Made by a program: the position numbers and the translations under genes. Below, piece after piece: positions 7,285 through 16,062 of a DNA stretch of 64,000 nt (position 1 is the stretch's first letter; each line of letters opens with the position of its first letter). The DNA comes from Hyphomonas atlantica corrig. GTDB lineage: Bacteria; Pseudomonadota; Alphaproteobacteria; Caulobacterales; Hyphomonadaceae. The stretch lies in contig NZ_AWFH01000007.1 in NCBI RefSeq assembly GCF_000682715.1, positions 1 through 64,000 of the forward strand. The letters run 5' to 3'. Below the pieces are notes generated by a model. That model ran no database searches and had not been told where the DNA came from. It was given only the letters and a program-made list of their open reading frames with translations.

Positions 7285-7632
7285 AAGCCCAGCTCCTCAA
7301 GCTCATAACGATATGGTTGAAGTTGGTCTTCGAAATATCGTAAGCTTTCAAATAGTTCGTCCACTTCAATCGGAGAGTTTAAGAGATCTCCGCTCAGTGG
7401 CACCAGGATTTCCCCTCATTTCGCAAGAGATCGCTGACGCGGATGTGGTCCCTCTCGGGAAACGCTGAGCCTCAGTTCGATTTGGCGAAATGGACGTGCA
7501 TGAGAGACGAGCACGCCGCATGAAATCATGCTCACTCAGGCTCACCATCAAACTTTGGTATATCTTTTGCCTTGCCCTCGCGCGACGCCCGTGAAAACAA
7601 TTGCCGATCAGTCACGGAAGGAAGCAGCCCAC
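7285..7632. other. Divergent intergenic region: probable oriT and element boundary
   Basis: 348 bp between mobC (minus) and the MDR reductase (plus) without a supportable gene. By family convention oriT lies directly upstream of mobC. Short inverted repeats are present (for example CATGAAATCATG at 7519-7530), but I recognise no nick-site consensus. GC content and gene type change across this gap, so the right edge of the mobile element is probably here. No attachment repeat could be paired, since the other end lies outside the window. Confidence 0.35.
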
Positions 7633-8673
7633 ATGAAGGCGTACGTCATTGGAGACTACATCAACACCAAACAACTGGCGCCGGTAGACCGTCCCGATCC
7701 GACGCCCGGCCCCGGTGAAGTCCTCATGAAAGTGCGTGCAACCGGTCCAAATGCGCGTGACTTTCAGATCTGGACAACCGGCACCGCCATGGGACCCCCG
7801 CCCAGCGAGCGCGTTGTGTGCGCAGACAATGCCGGCGAAGTTCTGGCCGTCGGTGAAGGCGTCACCAATGTAAAGCCTGGCGACCGCATCTCGACGATCC
7901 ATTACAATCAATGGATCGATGGCCCGTGGGACTTTGAAATGCGGCACATTGATCATGGGCAAACGATTGATGGGTTCATGCAGGAGAAGGCCATTGTATC
8001 GGCCGAGGCTGTGGTCAAGCTGCCCGAGAATATCTCCTTTGAAGACGCATCCACCCTGCCCAGCGCAGGACTGACGGCATGGAACGCCGTGGTTGCCACC
8101 GGCCAGGTCAAGGCGGGCGAAACCGTTGTCACGATCGGCACGGGCGGGGTTTCCGTTTTCGCCATGCAATGGGCAAAGATGCTGGGTGCACGCGTCATCG
8201 TTACCTCGTCCAGCGACGAAAAACTGGCAAAGATGAAAGAGCTGGGCGCGAACGATGTCATCAATTACCGGACGCATCCGGAATGGTCCAAACAGGTGAT
8301 GGAATTAACGGGTGGCCGCGGCGCTGAAGCTGTCATCAACAATGTCGGCACATCTGAAATGGATCAGTGCCTGGAATCCTGCGCATCGTGCGGCCGGGTG
8401 ATGTTTCTTGGGCACAGCCCGGTTTCCTCTGACCGTGAAGCCCGCGCGATGCCCCCGCTCCTGCGCCTTCCTTTGCTCATCATCAAGAACATCGATATTC
8501 GCGGCGTGATTGTTGGTAGCCGGAAAATGTACGAAGATCTGATCAACGCAGTCTCAAAGCACAACATCAAACCGATCATCGACCGCGTCTATGATTTCGA
8601 CCAGGCCAACGAAGCCGTCGCCTATATGGCCAGCACCGACAAGATCGGAAAAGTCGTCATTCGCGTGAACTGA
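7633..8673 (+). CDS. NAD(P)-dependent MDR-family alcohol dehydrogenase / quinone reductase
   Basis: A 346-residue medium-chain dehydrogenase/reductase. The N-terminal GroES-like domain includes GPGEVLMKVRATGPNARDFQ. A Rossmann fold follows, with nucleotide-binding TIGTGGVSVFAMQWAKMLGA (about residues 168-187) and the SSSDEKLAKMKELGA segment typical of NADP(H)-binding family members. The zinc-ligand cysteines of classical ADHs are not evident, so a zinc-independent quinone oxidoreductase-type enzyme is likely. The start at 7633 (GGAAG upstream) is preferred over the ATG at 7528, which adds 35 residues of unlikely sequence. It stands alone and ends before a terminator. The substrate is unknown. 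Confidence 0.8.
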   Translation: MKAYVIGDYINTKQLAPVDRPDPTPGPGEVLMKVRATGPNARDFQIWTTGTAMGPPPSERVVCADNAGEVLAVGEGVTNVKPGDRISTIHYNQWIDGPWDFEMRHIDHGQTIDGFMQEKAIVSAEAVVKLPENISFEDASTLPSAGLTAWNAVVATGQVKAGETVVTIGTGGVSVFAMQWAKMLGARVIVTSSSDEKLAKMKELGANDVINYRTHPEWSKQVMELTGGRGAEAVINNVGTSEMDQCLESCASCGRVMFLGHSPVSSDREARAMPPLLRLPLLIIKNIDIRGVIVGSRKMYEDLINAVSKHNIKPIIDRVYDFDQANEAVAYMASTDKIGKVVIRVN

Positions 8674-8740
8674 TCCCTTGCAAATCATCAAGCGCACCGA
8701 GCCGATCCCACATCGCCGGTGTGTTAGGATTTCGAACTAG

Positions 8741-8771
8741 AAAGGGTGGTCCTCCGGGCCCGCCCTTTTTC
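8741..8771 (+). terminator. Rho-independent terminator after the MDR reductase
   Basis: A stem AAAGGGTGG pairs with CCGCCCTTT (one G-U pair) and runs into a T-rich tract (8764-8775). It lies between two convergent genes and may serve both. Confidence 0.75.
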
Positions 8772-8796
8772 TTTTGTCTCTGACAATGTGCAGGGA

Positions 8797-10278
8797 TCAG
8801 GCCAGCGTTTTTTTCAGGGCGGTGGCCCAGCCGCGGCGAAGGCGGGCGGACGCGGTCTTTTCCATTTGGGGCTCGAACCGCGTGCCCGGAACGGTGCGGC
8901 TGGCCCAGTCATCGGCGGATAGCCAGCCCAGCTGCATCCCGGCCAGAGCTGCCGCACCAAGCGCTGTCATCTCGCGATAGTCCGGCCGCAGAATAGGCCG
9001 CTCGCAAATATCGGCTATGAATTGCATCAGCCAGTCATTTGCAACCATACCGCCATCGACGCGCAGCTCCTTGATCGCGACACCGTCTGCCTCGAATGCG
9101 TCGAGCAGATCCCGCGTCTGATACGCAACGGATTCAAGGCCAGCGCGGACCAGATGCTCCGCAGTCGTGGCCCGCGTAATGCCCGTGATCGTGCCGCGGG
9201 CATCCGCTTCCCAATGCGGCGCACCAAGTCCGGTAAAAGCCGGGACGATGTAGACACCGCCATTGCCTGGCAGGCTGGCCGCTATTTCCGCGCTTTCCGC
9301 CGCATCTTCGATCAGGCGCAAATCATCGCGCAGCCATTGGACGATTGTACCGGCATTGAAGATCGACCCTTCCAGCGCCATCGCGCCCCGGCCCGGCGCT
9401 TCATAGCCAATTGTGCCCAGCAGGCGGTTGACCGATTGCGGTCGATCCAGCCCGCAATTGGCCACCAGGAACGCCCCGGTGCCATATGTAATCTTGGCTG
9501 TTCCCACATCCAGGCAAGCCTGACCAACAAGCGCAGATTGCTGGTCACCCGCCGCTGACAGGATCGGCAATGCCTTTCCGAGCAAGGCCGCAGCACTCGT
9601 TCCAAAATCATCCGCGTTCTGTCTTATCTCTGGAAGCAGGGGTTTCGGCACACCCAGAAGGCTGCACATGGATTCGCTCCAGCCAGCATCCCCGCCCAGG
9701 CCAAGGCGGTAGAGCAAGGTCCGAGACGCATTGGTCACGTCCGTAACGTGGGATGCACCGCCGGTCAGCTTCCAGATCAGGAAGCTCTCGATTGTGCCGA
9801 AGGCCAACTCTCCCGCCTCGGCGCGCGCGCGGGCACCATCCACATTATCCAGTATCCAGCCAATCTTCGTGCCGGAAAAATAGGGATCGATCAGCAGGCC
9901 CGTCTCTTCGTGCACAGCGGCTTCATGACCCTGTTTGCGCAGGCGGTCACAGGTTTCTGCCGTGCGACGATCCTGCCAGATGATGGCCGGGGCGACGGGC
10001 GTTCCTGTCGCACGATCCCAGACGAGCGTCGTCTCGCGCTGATTGGTGATGCCGATGCCGGCAATACGCTCTGCGCCGCCCGCCTCCGCAATCGCAGAGC
10101 GGCACACGCCGAGCGTCTTCTCCCAGATCTCCTCGCCGTCCTGCTCAACCCAACCATCATTCGGATAAGTCAGCGGCACCTCTTCCTGCGCCAGCGCGAC
10201 TTCATTCAGGTCGCGGTCGAACACGATTGCCCGCGTGGATGTGGTGCCCTCATCAATGACGAGAATATAGTCGCCCAT
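8797..10278 (-). CDS. glpK: Glycerol kinase
   Basis: A 493-residue FGGY-family kinase that phosphorylates glycerol to sn-glycerol 3-phosphate. The N-terminal ATPase motif is DEGTTSTRAIVFD (residues about 8-20). GITNQRETT, IIWQDRRT, the TYGTGAFL loop and the ALGAAALAG C-terminal motif all match GlpK. The start at 10278 (MGDYILVIDEG) has GAGGGCAGG upstream; the longer frame from 10365 adds a non-homologous 29 residues. No glpF, glpD or glpR neighbours are present, so the gene stands alone in this window. Confidence 0.93.
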   Translation of the reverse strand: MGDYILVIDEGTTSTRAIVFDRDLNEVALAQEEVPLTYPNDGWVEQDGEEIWEKTLGVCRSAIAEAGGAERIAGIGITNQRETTLVWDRATGTPVAPAIIWQDRRTAETCDRLRKQGHEAAVHEETGLLIDPYFSGTKIGWILDNVDGARARAEAGELAFGTIESFLIWKLTGGASHVTDVTNASRTLLYRLGLGGDAGWSESMCSLLGVPKPLLPEIRQNADDFGTSAAALLGKALPILSAAGDQQSALVGQACLDVGTAKITYGTGAFLVANCGLDRPQSVNRLLGTIGYEAPGRGAMALEGSIFNAGTIVQWLRDDLRLIEDAAESAEIAASLPGNGGVYIVPAFTGLGAPHWEADARGTITGITRATTAEHLVRAGLESVAYQTRDLLDAFEADGVAIKELRVDGGMVANDWLMQFIADICERPILRPDYREMTALGAAALAGMQLGWLSADDWASRTVPGTRFEPQMEKTASARLRRGWATALKKTLA

Positions 10279-10330
10279 GTCGCCTGCCCTCTGGTGTTTG
10301 AGACAGGATGGACCGGTGCGCGCCTGCCGG

Positions 10331-10798
10331 TCAACGCGCGTTGCGCTGTGCCCCGCGATCCCCAAACCACCAAAGTGTTGCCGCGGTTGCCGCGAATGTA
10401 GCCGTCTCGACGATCTTCGCCTGCTCTGTCTCAGGCGATGCGAGAAAGACCAGCCAGGTGATCAGCCATAACAGCAGGGTCAGAATGGGCCGGGTCAGCG
10501 CACGTACGGCATTCACCCAAGCGTAGCTTTCCCCAATCGCCGCCTCCGCCTGTATCGACGCCGCCAGCCCCTGCCAGCGACCCGAGGTTTCGGCCAGCCG
10601 CTCTGCTGCTTCGCTCTCTTCCCGGAGCGCCTGCAACTCCATTCCAGCAAGGTGGGACTCATGTTGCCAGCGGGACCGCTCATGCGCCTGCGACTGGCGC
10701 TGTTCGAAATATCCGGCGGCGCGGCCGATCATCGTACCGAGCAGGCCGAACACGCCGCCCCCTGCCGCGCTCGCGGCCAGACCGATCAGCTCCGCCAT
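10331..10798 (-). CDS. Holin-like phage/GTA membrane protein
   Basis: A 155-residue protein with a hydrophobic N-terminal helix (residues about 3-27), a charged coiled-coil middle rich in E, R and Q (30-100), and two adjacent transmembrane segments toward the C-terminus (PILTLLLWLITWLVFLA, then ATFAATAATLWWF). This 3TM layout is that of phage holin/spanin-like proteins. Its start overlaps the stop of the endolysin-type gene by 13 bp, a classic lysis-cassette arrangement. It lies 30 kb from the GTA structural genes in this window. Holin is the best guess, supported by topology and partner rather than by a specific motif. Confidence 0.62.
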   Translation of the reverse strand: MAELIGLAASAAGGGVFGLLGTMIGRAAGYFEQRQSQAHERSRWQHESHLAGMELQALREESEAAERLAETSGRWQGLAASIQAEAAIGESYAWVNAVRALTRPILTLLLWLITWLVFLASPETEQAKIVETATFAATAATLWWFGDRGAQRNAR

Positions 10799-11205
10799 TT
10801 TGCCCGGCTCCTCTTATAGTACCAGCGCGCGGGCTGTTCACGCCGATCCAGATGCAGGAAGTTTCGCCCGAGACCGATACCGGTGAAACCGAGTTCCTCC
10901 GCCGCAGAGAGGAGCGCGAACCGGTCGTGGCCGATCAGGGAAATGTCGACCGCCATTTCCAGATGTCGGGATTGCGGCGCGCCGCCAATCTCTGCGTTCC
11001 ATCCTTCGCATCGATGACCGGAATTGATGAACAAGGGGCCCCCGACCCGAGCGCGCAATGTCTCCAGCGAATCCAGAAATTTTGAATCATGCCAGTACTC
11101 GCCTTCACAGAACTGGCCGGCGCATTTGCACGCGAGCTCTCTGGGAGAAAAATGCGGCCAGCGCCAGCCATGCGCATCGAAGAGGGAAACAGACGGGATC
11201 AACAT
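10786..11205 (-). CDS. Peptidase M15A-type endolysin
   Basis: A 139-residue zinc peptidase of the D-Ala-D-Ala carboxypeptidase (M15A) fold. The SRHLEMAVD motif (S79, H81, D87) supplies zinc ligands, and HLD at 118-120 supplies the third ligand region. The N-terminal part has FSPRELACKCAGQFC. Phages and GTAs use such enzymes to cut peptidoglycan at lysis. The start at 11205 (MLIPSVSLFD) is preferred to the ATG at 11259, which adds 18 atypical residues. There is no signal peptide, so release needs the overlapping holin-like gene. Confidence 0.8.
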   Translation of the reverse strand: MLIPSVSLFDAHGWRWPHFSPRELACKCAGQFCEGEYWHDSKFLDSLETLRARVGGPLFINSGHRCEGWNAEIGGAPQSRHLEMAVDISLIGHDRFALLSAAEELGFTGIGLGRNFLHLDRREQPARWYYKRSRAKWRS

Positions 11206-11263
11206 GTCCCGAGGCTGACACGGGCCAGTCCCTGCCGGATTGGAAACGGCGCAGAACATACAA

Positions 11264-11294
11264 CGCCCCTGAAATCACGCGGATTTCAGGGGCG
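11264..11294. terminator. Strong hairpin between nitronate monooxygenase and endolysin genes
   Basis: A perfect 13-bp stem (11264-11276 with 11282-11294) around a 5-nt loop, in the gap downstream of the nitronate monooxygenase gene (minus strand). No long T tract follows, so it may act as a terminator or an mRNA-stabilising hairpin. Confidence 0.6.
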
Positions 11295-11326
11295 CCTTCA
11301 ATGTTCAGTTCGGGGAGAAGACGAAC

Positions 11327-12322
11327 CTACTCCGCAGCCACCGGAGCCACGCCGAACGCCTGACGCTTGGCAAGAGCGGCACGGGCCTCGTCATACTCCC
11401 GGGCCAGCTTGTCGACGAATTCTGACGTCGGCATCCGCTTGTCGATGGCACCAATGCCCTGGCCACACCCCCAGATGTCTTTCCAGGCCTTGGCTTCCTG
11501 ATTGCCGCCGGACCCGAAATTCATCGCGCTCGGATCACTCTCAGGCAGATTGTTGGGGTCAAGCCCGGCCTTTGAAATGGATGGTGCGAGGTAATTGCCA
11601 TGCACGCCGGTGAACAAGTTCGAATAGACAATGTCGCCCGCTTTGGAATCGACAATCATGTCCTTGTATCCATCAACAGCGTTCGCTTCGTCGCACGAGA
11701 TGAAGGCCGAGCCGATATAGGCGAGATCCGCGCCGAGCGCCTGCGCCGCTGCGATGGACCCGCCATTGGCGATGGAGCCCGACAGCGCAAGTGGTCCGTC
11801 AAAGAATTGGCGGATCTCCTGAATCAGCGCGAAAGGCGACAGGGTGCCCGCATGGCCACCTGCCCCGGAGCAGACGGCGATCAGACCATCTGCGCCCTTC
11901 TCCAGCGCCTTGTGCGCGAAGACAACATTGATGATGTCGTGCAGCACGATACCACCATAGGAGTGGATGGCATCATTCACTTCCTGACGCGCGCCCAATG
12001 ATGTGATCACCACTGGCACCTTGTACTTCACGCACATTTCCACGTCATGATCGAGGCGGTTGTTCGTCTTGTGGACAATCTGGTTCACCGCAAAGGGCGC
12101 CGCCGGGCGATCCGGGTTCTTTTCATTGTATTCGGCCAGTTCTGTCGTGATCTTGTCGAGCCACTCGTCAAGCACGTGTTCCGGCCGGGCGTTCAGCGCC
12201 GGGAAACTGCCGACCACGCCCGCCTTGCACTGGGCGATCACGAGGTCCGGATTTGAGATGATAAACAGTGGCGACCCGATGACCGGGATGCGCAGGTTCT
12301 GGAGAATGGGGGGCAGTGCCAT
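11327..12322 (-). CDS. Nitronate monooxygenase (2-nitropropane dioxygenase family)
   Basis: A 331-residue FMN-dependent TIM-barrel enzyme. It opens with the IPVIGSPLFIISNPDL substrate/FMN region. The CSGAGGHAG motif (about residues 150-158) carries the histidine used in nitronate oxidation, and ALSGSIANGGSIAAAQALGA binds the FMN phosphate. It would oxidise alkyl nitronates, including propionate 3-nitronate, to carbonyl compounds and nitrite. In actinobacteria and proteobacteria such genes often sit near acyl-CoA metabolism. A palindrome lies just upstream of the start (12345-12364), which suggests control by a dimeric repressor. Confidence 0.88.
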   Translation of the reverse strand: MALPPILQNLRIPVIGSPLFIISNPDLVIAQCKAGVVGSFPALNARPEHVLDEWLDKITTELAEYNEKNPDRPAAPFAVNQIVHKTNNRLDHDVEMCVKYKVPVVITSLGARQEVNDAIHSYGGIVLHDIINVVFAHKALEKGADGLIAVCSGAGGHAGTLSPFALIQEIRQFFDGPLALSGSIANGGSIAAAQALGADLAYIGSAFISCDEANAVDGYKDMIVDSKAGDIVYSNLFTGVHGNYLAPSISKAGLDPNNLPESDPSAMNFGSGGNQEAKAWKDIWGCGQGIGAIDKRMPTSEFVDKLAREYDEARAALAKRQAFGVAPVAAE

Positions 12323-12344
12323 GAGAAATTACCTCACCTGATAA

Positions 12345-12364
12345 CGACGTCGTTTACGTAAACG
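12345..12364. promoter_or_regulatory. Palindromic operator candidate
   Basis: Two overlapping palindromes, ACGACGTCGT (12345-12354) and CGTTTACGTAAACG (12351-12364), end 42 bp or less upstream of the nitronate monooxygenase ATG. The TTTACGTAAA core resembles sites bound by regulators of acyl-CoA and amino-acid catabolism (LiuR-like MerR or TetR families). The resemblance is from memory and no regulator gene is adjacent. Confidence 0.45.
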
Positions 12365-12496
12365 GAAACTATCGCTTGATCCATGTTGGGCAAGGCGTGA
12401 CGTTGCGGAGACCTCTTGCCCTCAACTGCTGTTCAGGCCAGAGTACCGGGCATCCACAACAGTGCCAAAGAATTTTGTCCGAGGGAGAAAAACGGA

Positions 12497-13672
12497 ATGC
12501 GAAACTTCAGCCTGACTTTTGGTAGCGCTATCATACTGGCAGCAGCGGCTGCCTGTTCCGGCGAACCGACAGACCAGAGCGCCGACACAGAGGTCGCCAC
12601 ACCACCCGCCGAAGTCTCAGAAACAGCTGACACCGAACCATCGGAGTCGAAATATCTTGTCCAACCGCTTGTCTCCGGAATCTTCACCGCAGACCCGTCG
12701 GTGCACGTTTGGGACGATGGCCGCATCTATGTCTACCCAAGCCACGACTATGACGCCGGCATCCCTGAAGATGATCTCGGCAGCCAGTATGCGATGCGCG
12801 ATTATATCGTCCTCTCGATGGATGAAGTCGGCGGCGACGTGACCATCCACGATGTTGCGCTGGATGTGGACGATGTCGCCTGGGCCGCGCAGCAGATGTG
12901 GGCCCCGGATGCCGCGCACAAGGATGGCAAATACTATCTCTATTTCCCGGCCAAGGATGCGGACGGCGTCTTCTATATCGGCGCCGCCATCTCTGACAGT
13001 CCGACGGGCCCGTTCACCGCTGAGCCGGAACCGATCGAAGGTTCGTTCTCGATGGACCCGAGCGTCTTCGAAGATACGGATGGCGAATACTACATGTATT
13101 TCGGCGGCATCTGGGGCGGCCAGCTGCAACGCTGGGCGACAGGCGAATACAATGCTGATCCCGGCCTCAACACCGATCTCGTCAATGATGATCCCCTGAC
13201 CAATGATGACGAAGCCGGCCAGCCGGACGATGTCGCCCTGATGCCGAAAATCGCCCGCATGGGTGACGACATGGTGTCCTTTGCAGAAGCCCCGAAAGAC
13301 GTGATGATCCTTGATGAGAATGGCGATCCGATCAAAGCGAAGGACCATGCACGTCGCTTCTTCGAGGCGGCCTGGGTCAACAAGATTGGCGACAAATACT
13401 ACCTCTCCTATTCAACAGGCGATACGCATCTGATCGTCTATGCGACAGGCGACAGTCCCTATGGCCCGTTTACCTATCAGGGTGTCGTCAATCAGCCAGT
13501 TGAAGGTTGGACCAATCACCACTCAATCTTCGAGCATGACGGCAAATATTATCTGGCCTATCACGACGTTCAGCTGAGCGGGAAAAGCCATTTGCGCAAT
13601 GTGAAGATTGCCGAACTGACGATCAACGAAGACGGCACGATCGAGCCCATCGATCCGATGCCGGGCGAATAA
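12497..13672 (+). CDS. Glycoside hydrolase family 43 lipoprotein
   Basis: A 391-residue secreted lipoprotein. Its signal peptide ends in a lipobox (AAAAAC, Cys about residue 18). An acidic low-complexity linker follows, and then a five-bladed GH43-type domain. Typical GH43 features are FTADPSVHVWDDGRIYVYPSHD (base Asp in the DP motif), QQMWAPDAAHKDGKYYLYF, MDPSVFEDTDGEYYMYFGG, RRFFEAAWVNKIGDKYYLSYS (acid Glu) and WTNHHSIFEHDGKYYLAYHD. GH43 enzymes cleave arabinan and xylan side chains; the substrate here is unassigned. The start at 12497 has GAGGGAG upstream. No transporter or other glycosidase is adjacent. Confidence 0.88.
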   Translation: MRNFSLTFGSAIILAAAAACSGEPTDQSADTEVATPPAEVSETADTEPSESKYLVQPLVSGIFTADPSVHVWDDGRIYVYPSHDYDAGIPEDDLGSQYAMRDYIVLSMDEVGGDVTIHDVALDVDDVAWAAQQMWAPDAAHKDGKYYLYFPAKDADGVFYIGAAISDSPTGPFTAEPEPIEGSFSMDPSVFEDTDGEYYMYFGGIWGGQLQRWATGEYNADPGLNTDLVNDDPLTNDDEAGQPDDVALMPKIARMGDDMVSFAEAPKDVMILDENGDPIKAKDHARRFFEAAWVNKIGDKYYLSYSTGDTHLIVYATGDSPYGPFTYQGVVNQPVEGWTNHHSIFEHDGKYYLAYHDVQLSGKSHLRNVKIAELTINEDGTIEPIDPMPGE

Positions 13673-13699
13673 TCACGCCCGCCTGTCCGACGAAAAAAG

Positions 13700-13730
13700 A
13701 AGCCGGTACGGAATTCCCGTACCGGCTTTT
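13700..13730. terminator. Bidirectional rho-independent terminator
   Basis: A 12-bp perfect stem (13700-13711 with 13717-13728), 5-nt loop, T run on the plus side and A run (13692-13698) on the other. It separates the GH43 gene from the convergent small gene 13792-14013. Confidence 0.88.
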
Positions 13731-13791
13731 CAGTTTGCGCGACTAATAGCTCTCACGCATTGGAGAGAACTTCCGACTGGCCGGGGATCCC

Positions 13792-14013
13792 TCATCCCCC
13801 GACCAGCCGGTCCTGCATCATGGCCAACCAGCTTTGCTGGCGATGAAGCATGGATACGATGTCCTCTGAATCCCCGTCTTCAATGAGACGGTCCATCCAG
13901 AAGCCCAGAATGCGGGTGTGCGTTTCCATCCAGTCCCTCAAGGCTTCATGCCGGCCCCCTGCCGCTGCAAGCGGCTCTGAAACAGGCTGAAACGGCAAGA
14001 GCTTGGCGGACAT
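13792..14013 (-). CDS. Small hypothetical protein
   Basis: A 73-residue cytosolic protein with no signal peptide and no recognised family. It begins MSAKLLPFQPV and continues as an amphipathic, mostly helical sequence rich in W and M (ETHTRILGFWMDRLIE, RQQSWLAMMQDRL). The ATG at 14013 has an AGGGAG ribosome binding site 6-7 bp upstream. It is divergent from mutA, with 126 bp between the starts, so the two may share a control region. Its role is unknown. Confidence 0.55.
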   Translation of the reverse strand: MSAKLLPFQPVSEPLAAAGGRHEALRDWMETHTRILGFWMDRLIEDGDSEDIVSMLHRQQSWLAMMQDRLVGG

Positions 14014-14139
14014 GACTCACTCCCTATATGCGAACAATTCTCATTCTCACGGAGTCGAAGAAGAGAGTCAAGCGACCAAGTGTCCTTGACCTATCGTTAG
14101 CAGTTCACAAGCGCCCCCGGTTCGGACTAAATCCCCGGC

Positions 14140-16062
14140 ATGGCAGATGATCTCCTTCCCCTGAGCAGCGGGTTTCCCGACGCCACCGAAGCCGAATGGC
14201 TCGCCAGCGTCGACAAGGTCCTGAAGGGCCGCGGCATTGATTCGATTACACGCAAGACCGTGGACGGGCTGGAGATCCACCCGCTCTATCGGGAGAGTGA
14301 TTTCCCCGCAGCCACCGACCCGCTGGGCACACCAGGCGTGGCCCCGTATCTCCGCGGGCCCACCGCTGCGCCGGACCGGTTTGCGCCGTGGGATATTCGT
14401 CAGGCATTCGCGCATCCATCACCGGTCACAACGAATGAAGAAATCCTGCGTGATCTCGAGCGTGGGGTCATGTCCGTCGAACTGAAGCTCGATTGCACAG
14501 GCGCAAACGGCGTGCAGATCACCACGCTGGAAGATTTCCGCACAGCGCTGAATGGCCTGCGCGCGGACATCGCCCCTATCGCACTTGACCATGGCGCAGG
14601 CTCTGGTGTCACCGCGGCCACGCTGCTCGGTCTGTGGGGACAGGAGCAAGATACTCCCGCCAGTCAGAAATTCGATTTCAACATGGACCCGCTCGGGTGC
14701 CTTGCCCGCACGGGCAAGCTGTCGGGTGGATTGAACGGCGCCTTTGCGCGCCTCTCGGCAGCGGCCAACAGCCTTGGCGACGCCTATCCGGAAGCCGGCC
14801 TGATCCGCATTGATGCCCGCATGGTGCATGAAGCTGGCGGCTCCGACGCGCAGGAGCTGGCCACCCTGATCGCCAGCGCCGTGGACACGCTGCGCCGGCT
14901 GGACAATCGCGCGGATATTTCTGCGCTTGTCCCACGCATGAGCTTCGCAATCGCGCTCGACAGCAATTACGGTCTCGGTGTCGCAAAACTACGCGCAGCC
15001 CGTCGTCTCTGGGCGCGTATTCTTGACGCCATGGAGCTGCAACCTGTTCCCATGCGTTTGCAGGCTGTCTCGTCTGGTCGCATTTTGTCGCGTTATGACG
15101 CCTGGACGAACATGCTGCGCACGACGGCGGCGGCGTTTGCGGGTGCAGTGGGCGGCGCAGACATTCTCACCATCCGCCCCTTCAATGAGGCGCTCGGCAT
15201 TCCCGAAGGCCTCGGGCGGCGCATCGCGCGGAACACGCAATTGATCGCGATGGAGGAAAGCCAGCTTGGCCGCGTGGCCGACCCAACCGGAGGCGCATGG
15301 TTTACCGAAACCTTTGCGGACGATCTGGCCGAAGCAGCCTGGAAGGAATTCCAGACCCTCGAAGCCGAAGGCGGCTATGCCGACTCCCTGATCGCGGGCA
15401 GCTTCCAGAAACGGATCGCCGAGAAGCGCGAGGCGCGCGCCAAGGACATCGCCAAACGCAAGGTTCCGATCACGGGCGTCAGTGAGTTCCCGCTGCTGGA
15501 CGAGATCGCCGCGCCGGTCGCGGACGCGCCCTCCGTCACGCCAAAGGACGGCATCTCGAACGAAGGCTTCGCGCGTTTCGTGACGGCTGACCTGCCCGCA
15601 GACGAGGCCGATGCCACCGCCGAAGCCCTGCCGCGCATTCGTCTTGCGGAAGACTATGAAGCCCTGCGCGATGCGGCGAGTGCTGCGCCCAAGCGCCCAA
15701 GCATCTTCCTGGCGACGCTCGGCCCGCTTGCCGAACACAATGCCCGCGCAGACTTTGCCCGAAACCTCTTCGCCGCTGGCGGCCTTGAGGCGACGCAGCC
15801 CCCTGTGCCGCCGCAATCCCCATCCGAAGCCGCCGCCGCGTTCAAGGCCTCCAGCAGCAAGATCGCCTGCATCTGCGGTGCCGATGCGCGCTACAAAGAC
15901 GAAGCCGTCGAAACCGCCAAGGCGCTGAAAGCCGCTGGCGCACTGCATGTCTGGCTCGCTGGCAAGTTCGAAGGCGACAGCATCGATTCCAACATCTTCA
16001 TGGGCTGCGATGTGCTACACACGCTGAAACTCGCCCACGCAAATTTGGGAGTGGCCCAATGA
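14140..16062 (+). CDS. mutA: Methylmalonyl-CoA mutase small (beta) subunit
   Basis: A 640-residue MutA-type subunit that pairs with the catalytic MutB encoded immediately downstream. The TIM-barrel half aligns with the large subunit (for example [16 protein letters not shown] near residues 51-66 and the [28 protein letters not shown] segment). The C-terminal region is flavodoxin-like but lacks the DxHxxG cobalamin-binding motif, as expected for a non-catalytic subunit. Its stop overlaps the mutB start by 4 bp (ATGA). The enzyme interconverts methylmalonyl-CoA and succinyl-CoA in propionate and branched-chain amino acid breakdown. Confidence 0.93.
   Translation: MADDLLPLSSGFPDATEAEWLASVDKVLKGRGIDSITRKTVDGLEIHPLYRESDFPAATDPLGTPGVAPYLRGPTAAPDRFAPWDIRQAFAHPSPVTTNEEILRDLERGVMSVELKLDCTGANGVQITTLEDFRTALNGLRADIAPIALDHGAGSGVTAATLLGLWGQEQDTPASQKFDFNMDPLGCLARTGKLSGGLNGAFARLSAAANSLGDAYPEAGLIRIDARMVHEAGGSDAQELATLIASAVDTLRRLDNRADISALVPRMSFAIALDSNYGLGVAKLRAARRLWARILDAMELQPVPMRLQAVSSGRILSRYDAWTNMLRTTAAAFAGAVGGADILTIRPFNEALGIPEGLGRRIARNTQLIAMEESQLGRVADPTGGAWFTETFADDLAEAAWKEFQTLEAEGGYADSLIAGSFQKRIAEKREARAKDIAKRKVPITGVSEFPLLDEIAAPVADAPSVTPKDGISNEGFARFVTADLPADEADATAEALPRIRLAEDYEALRDAASAAPKRPSIFLATLGPLAEHNARADFARNLFAAGGLEATQPPVPPQSPSEAAAAFKASSSKIACICGADARYKDEAVETAKALKAAGALHVWLAGKFEGDSIDSNIFMGCDVLHTLKLAHANLGVAQ

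Noticed and set aside
7366..7551. A short minus-strand frame between mobC and the MDR reductase
   Set aside because: No ribosome binding site, no family resemblance, and the position expected for oriT.
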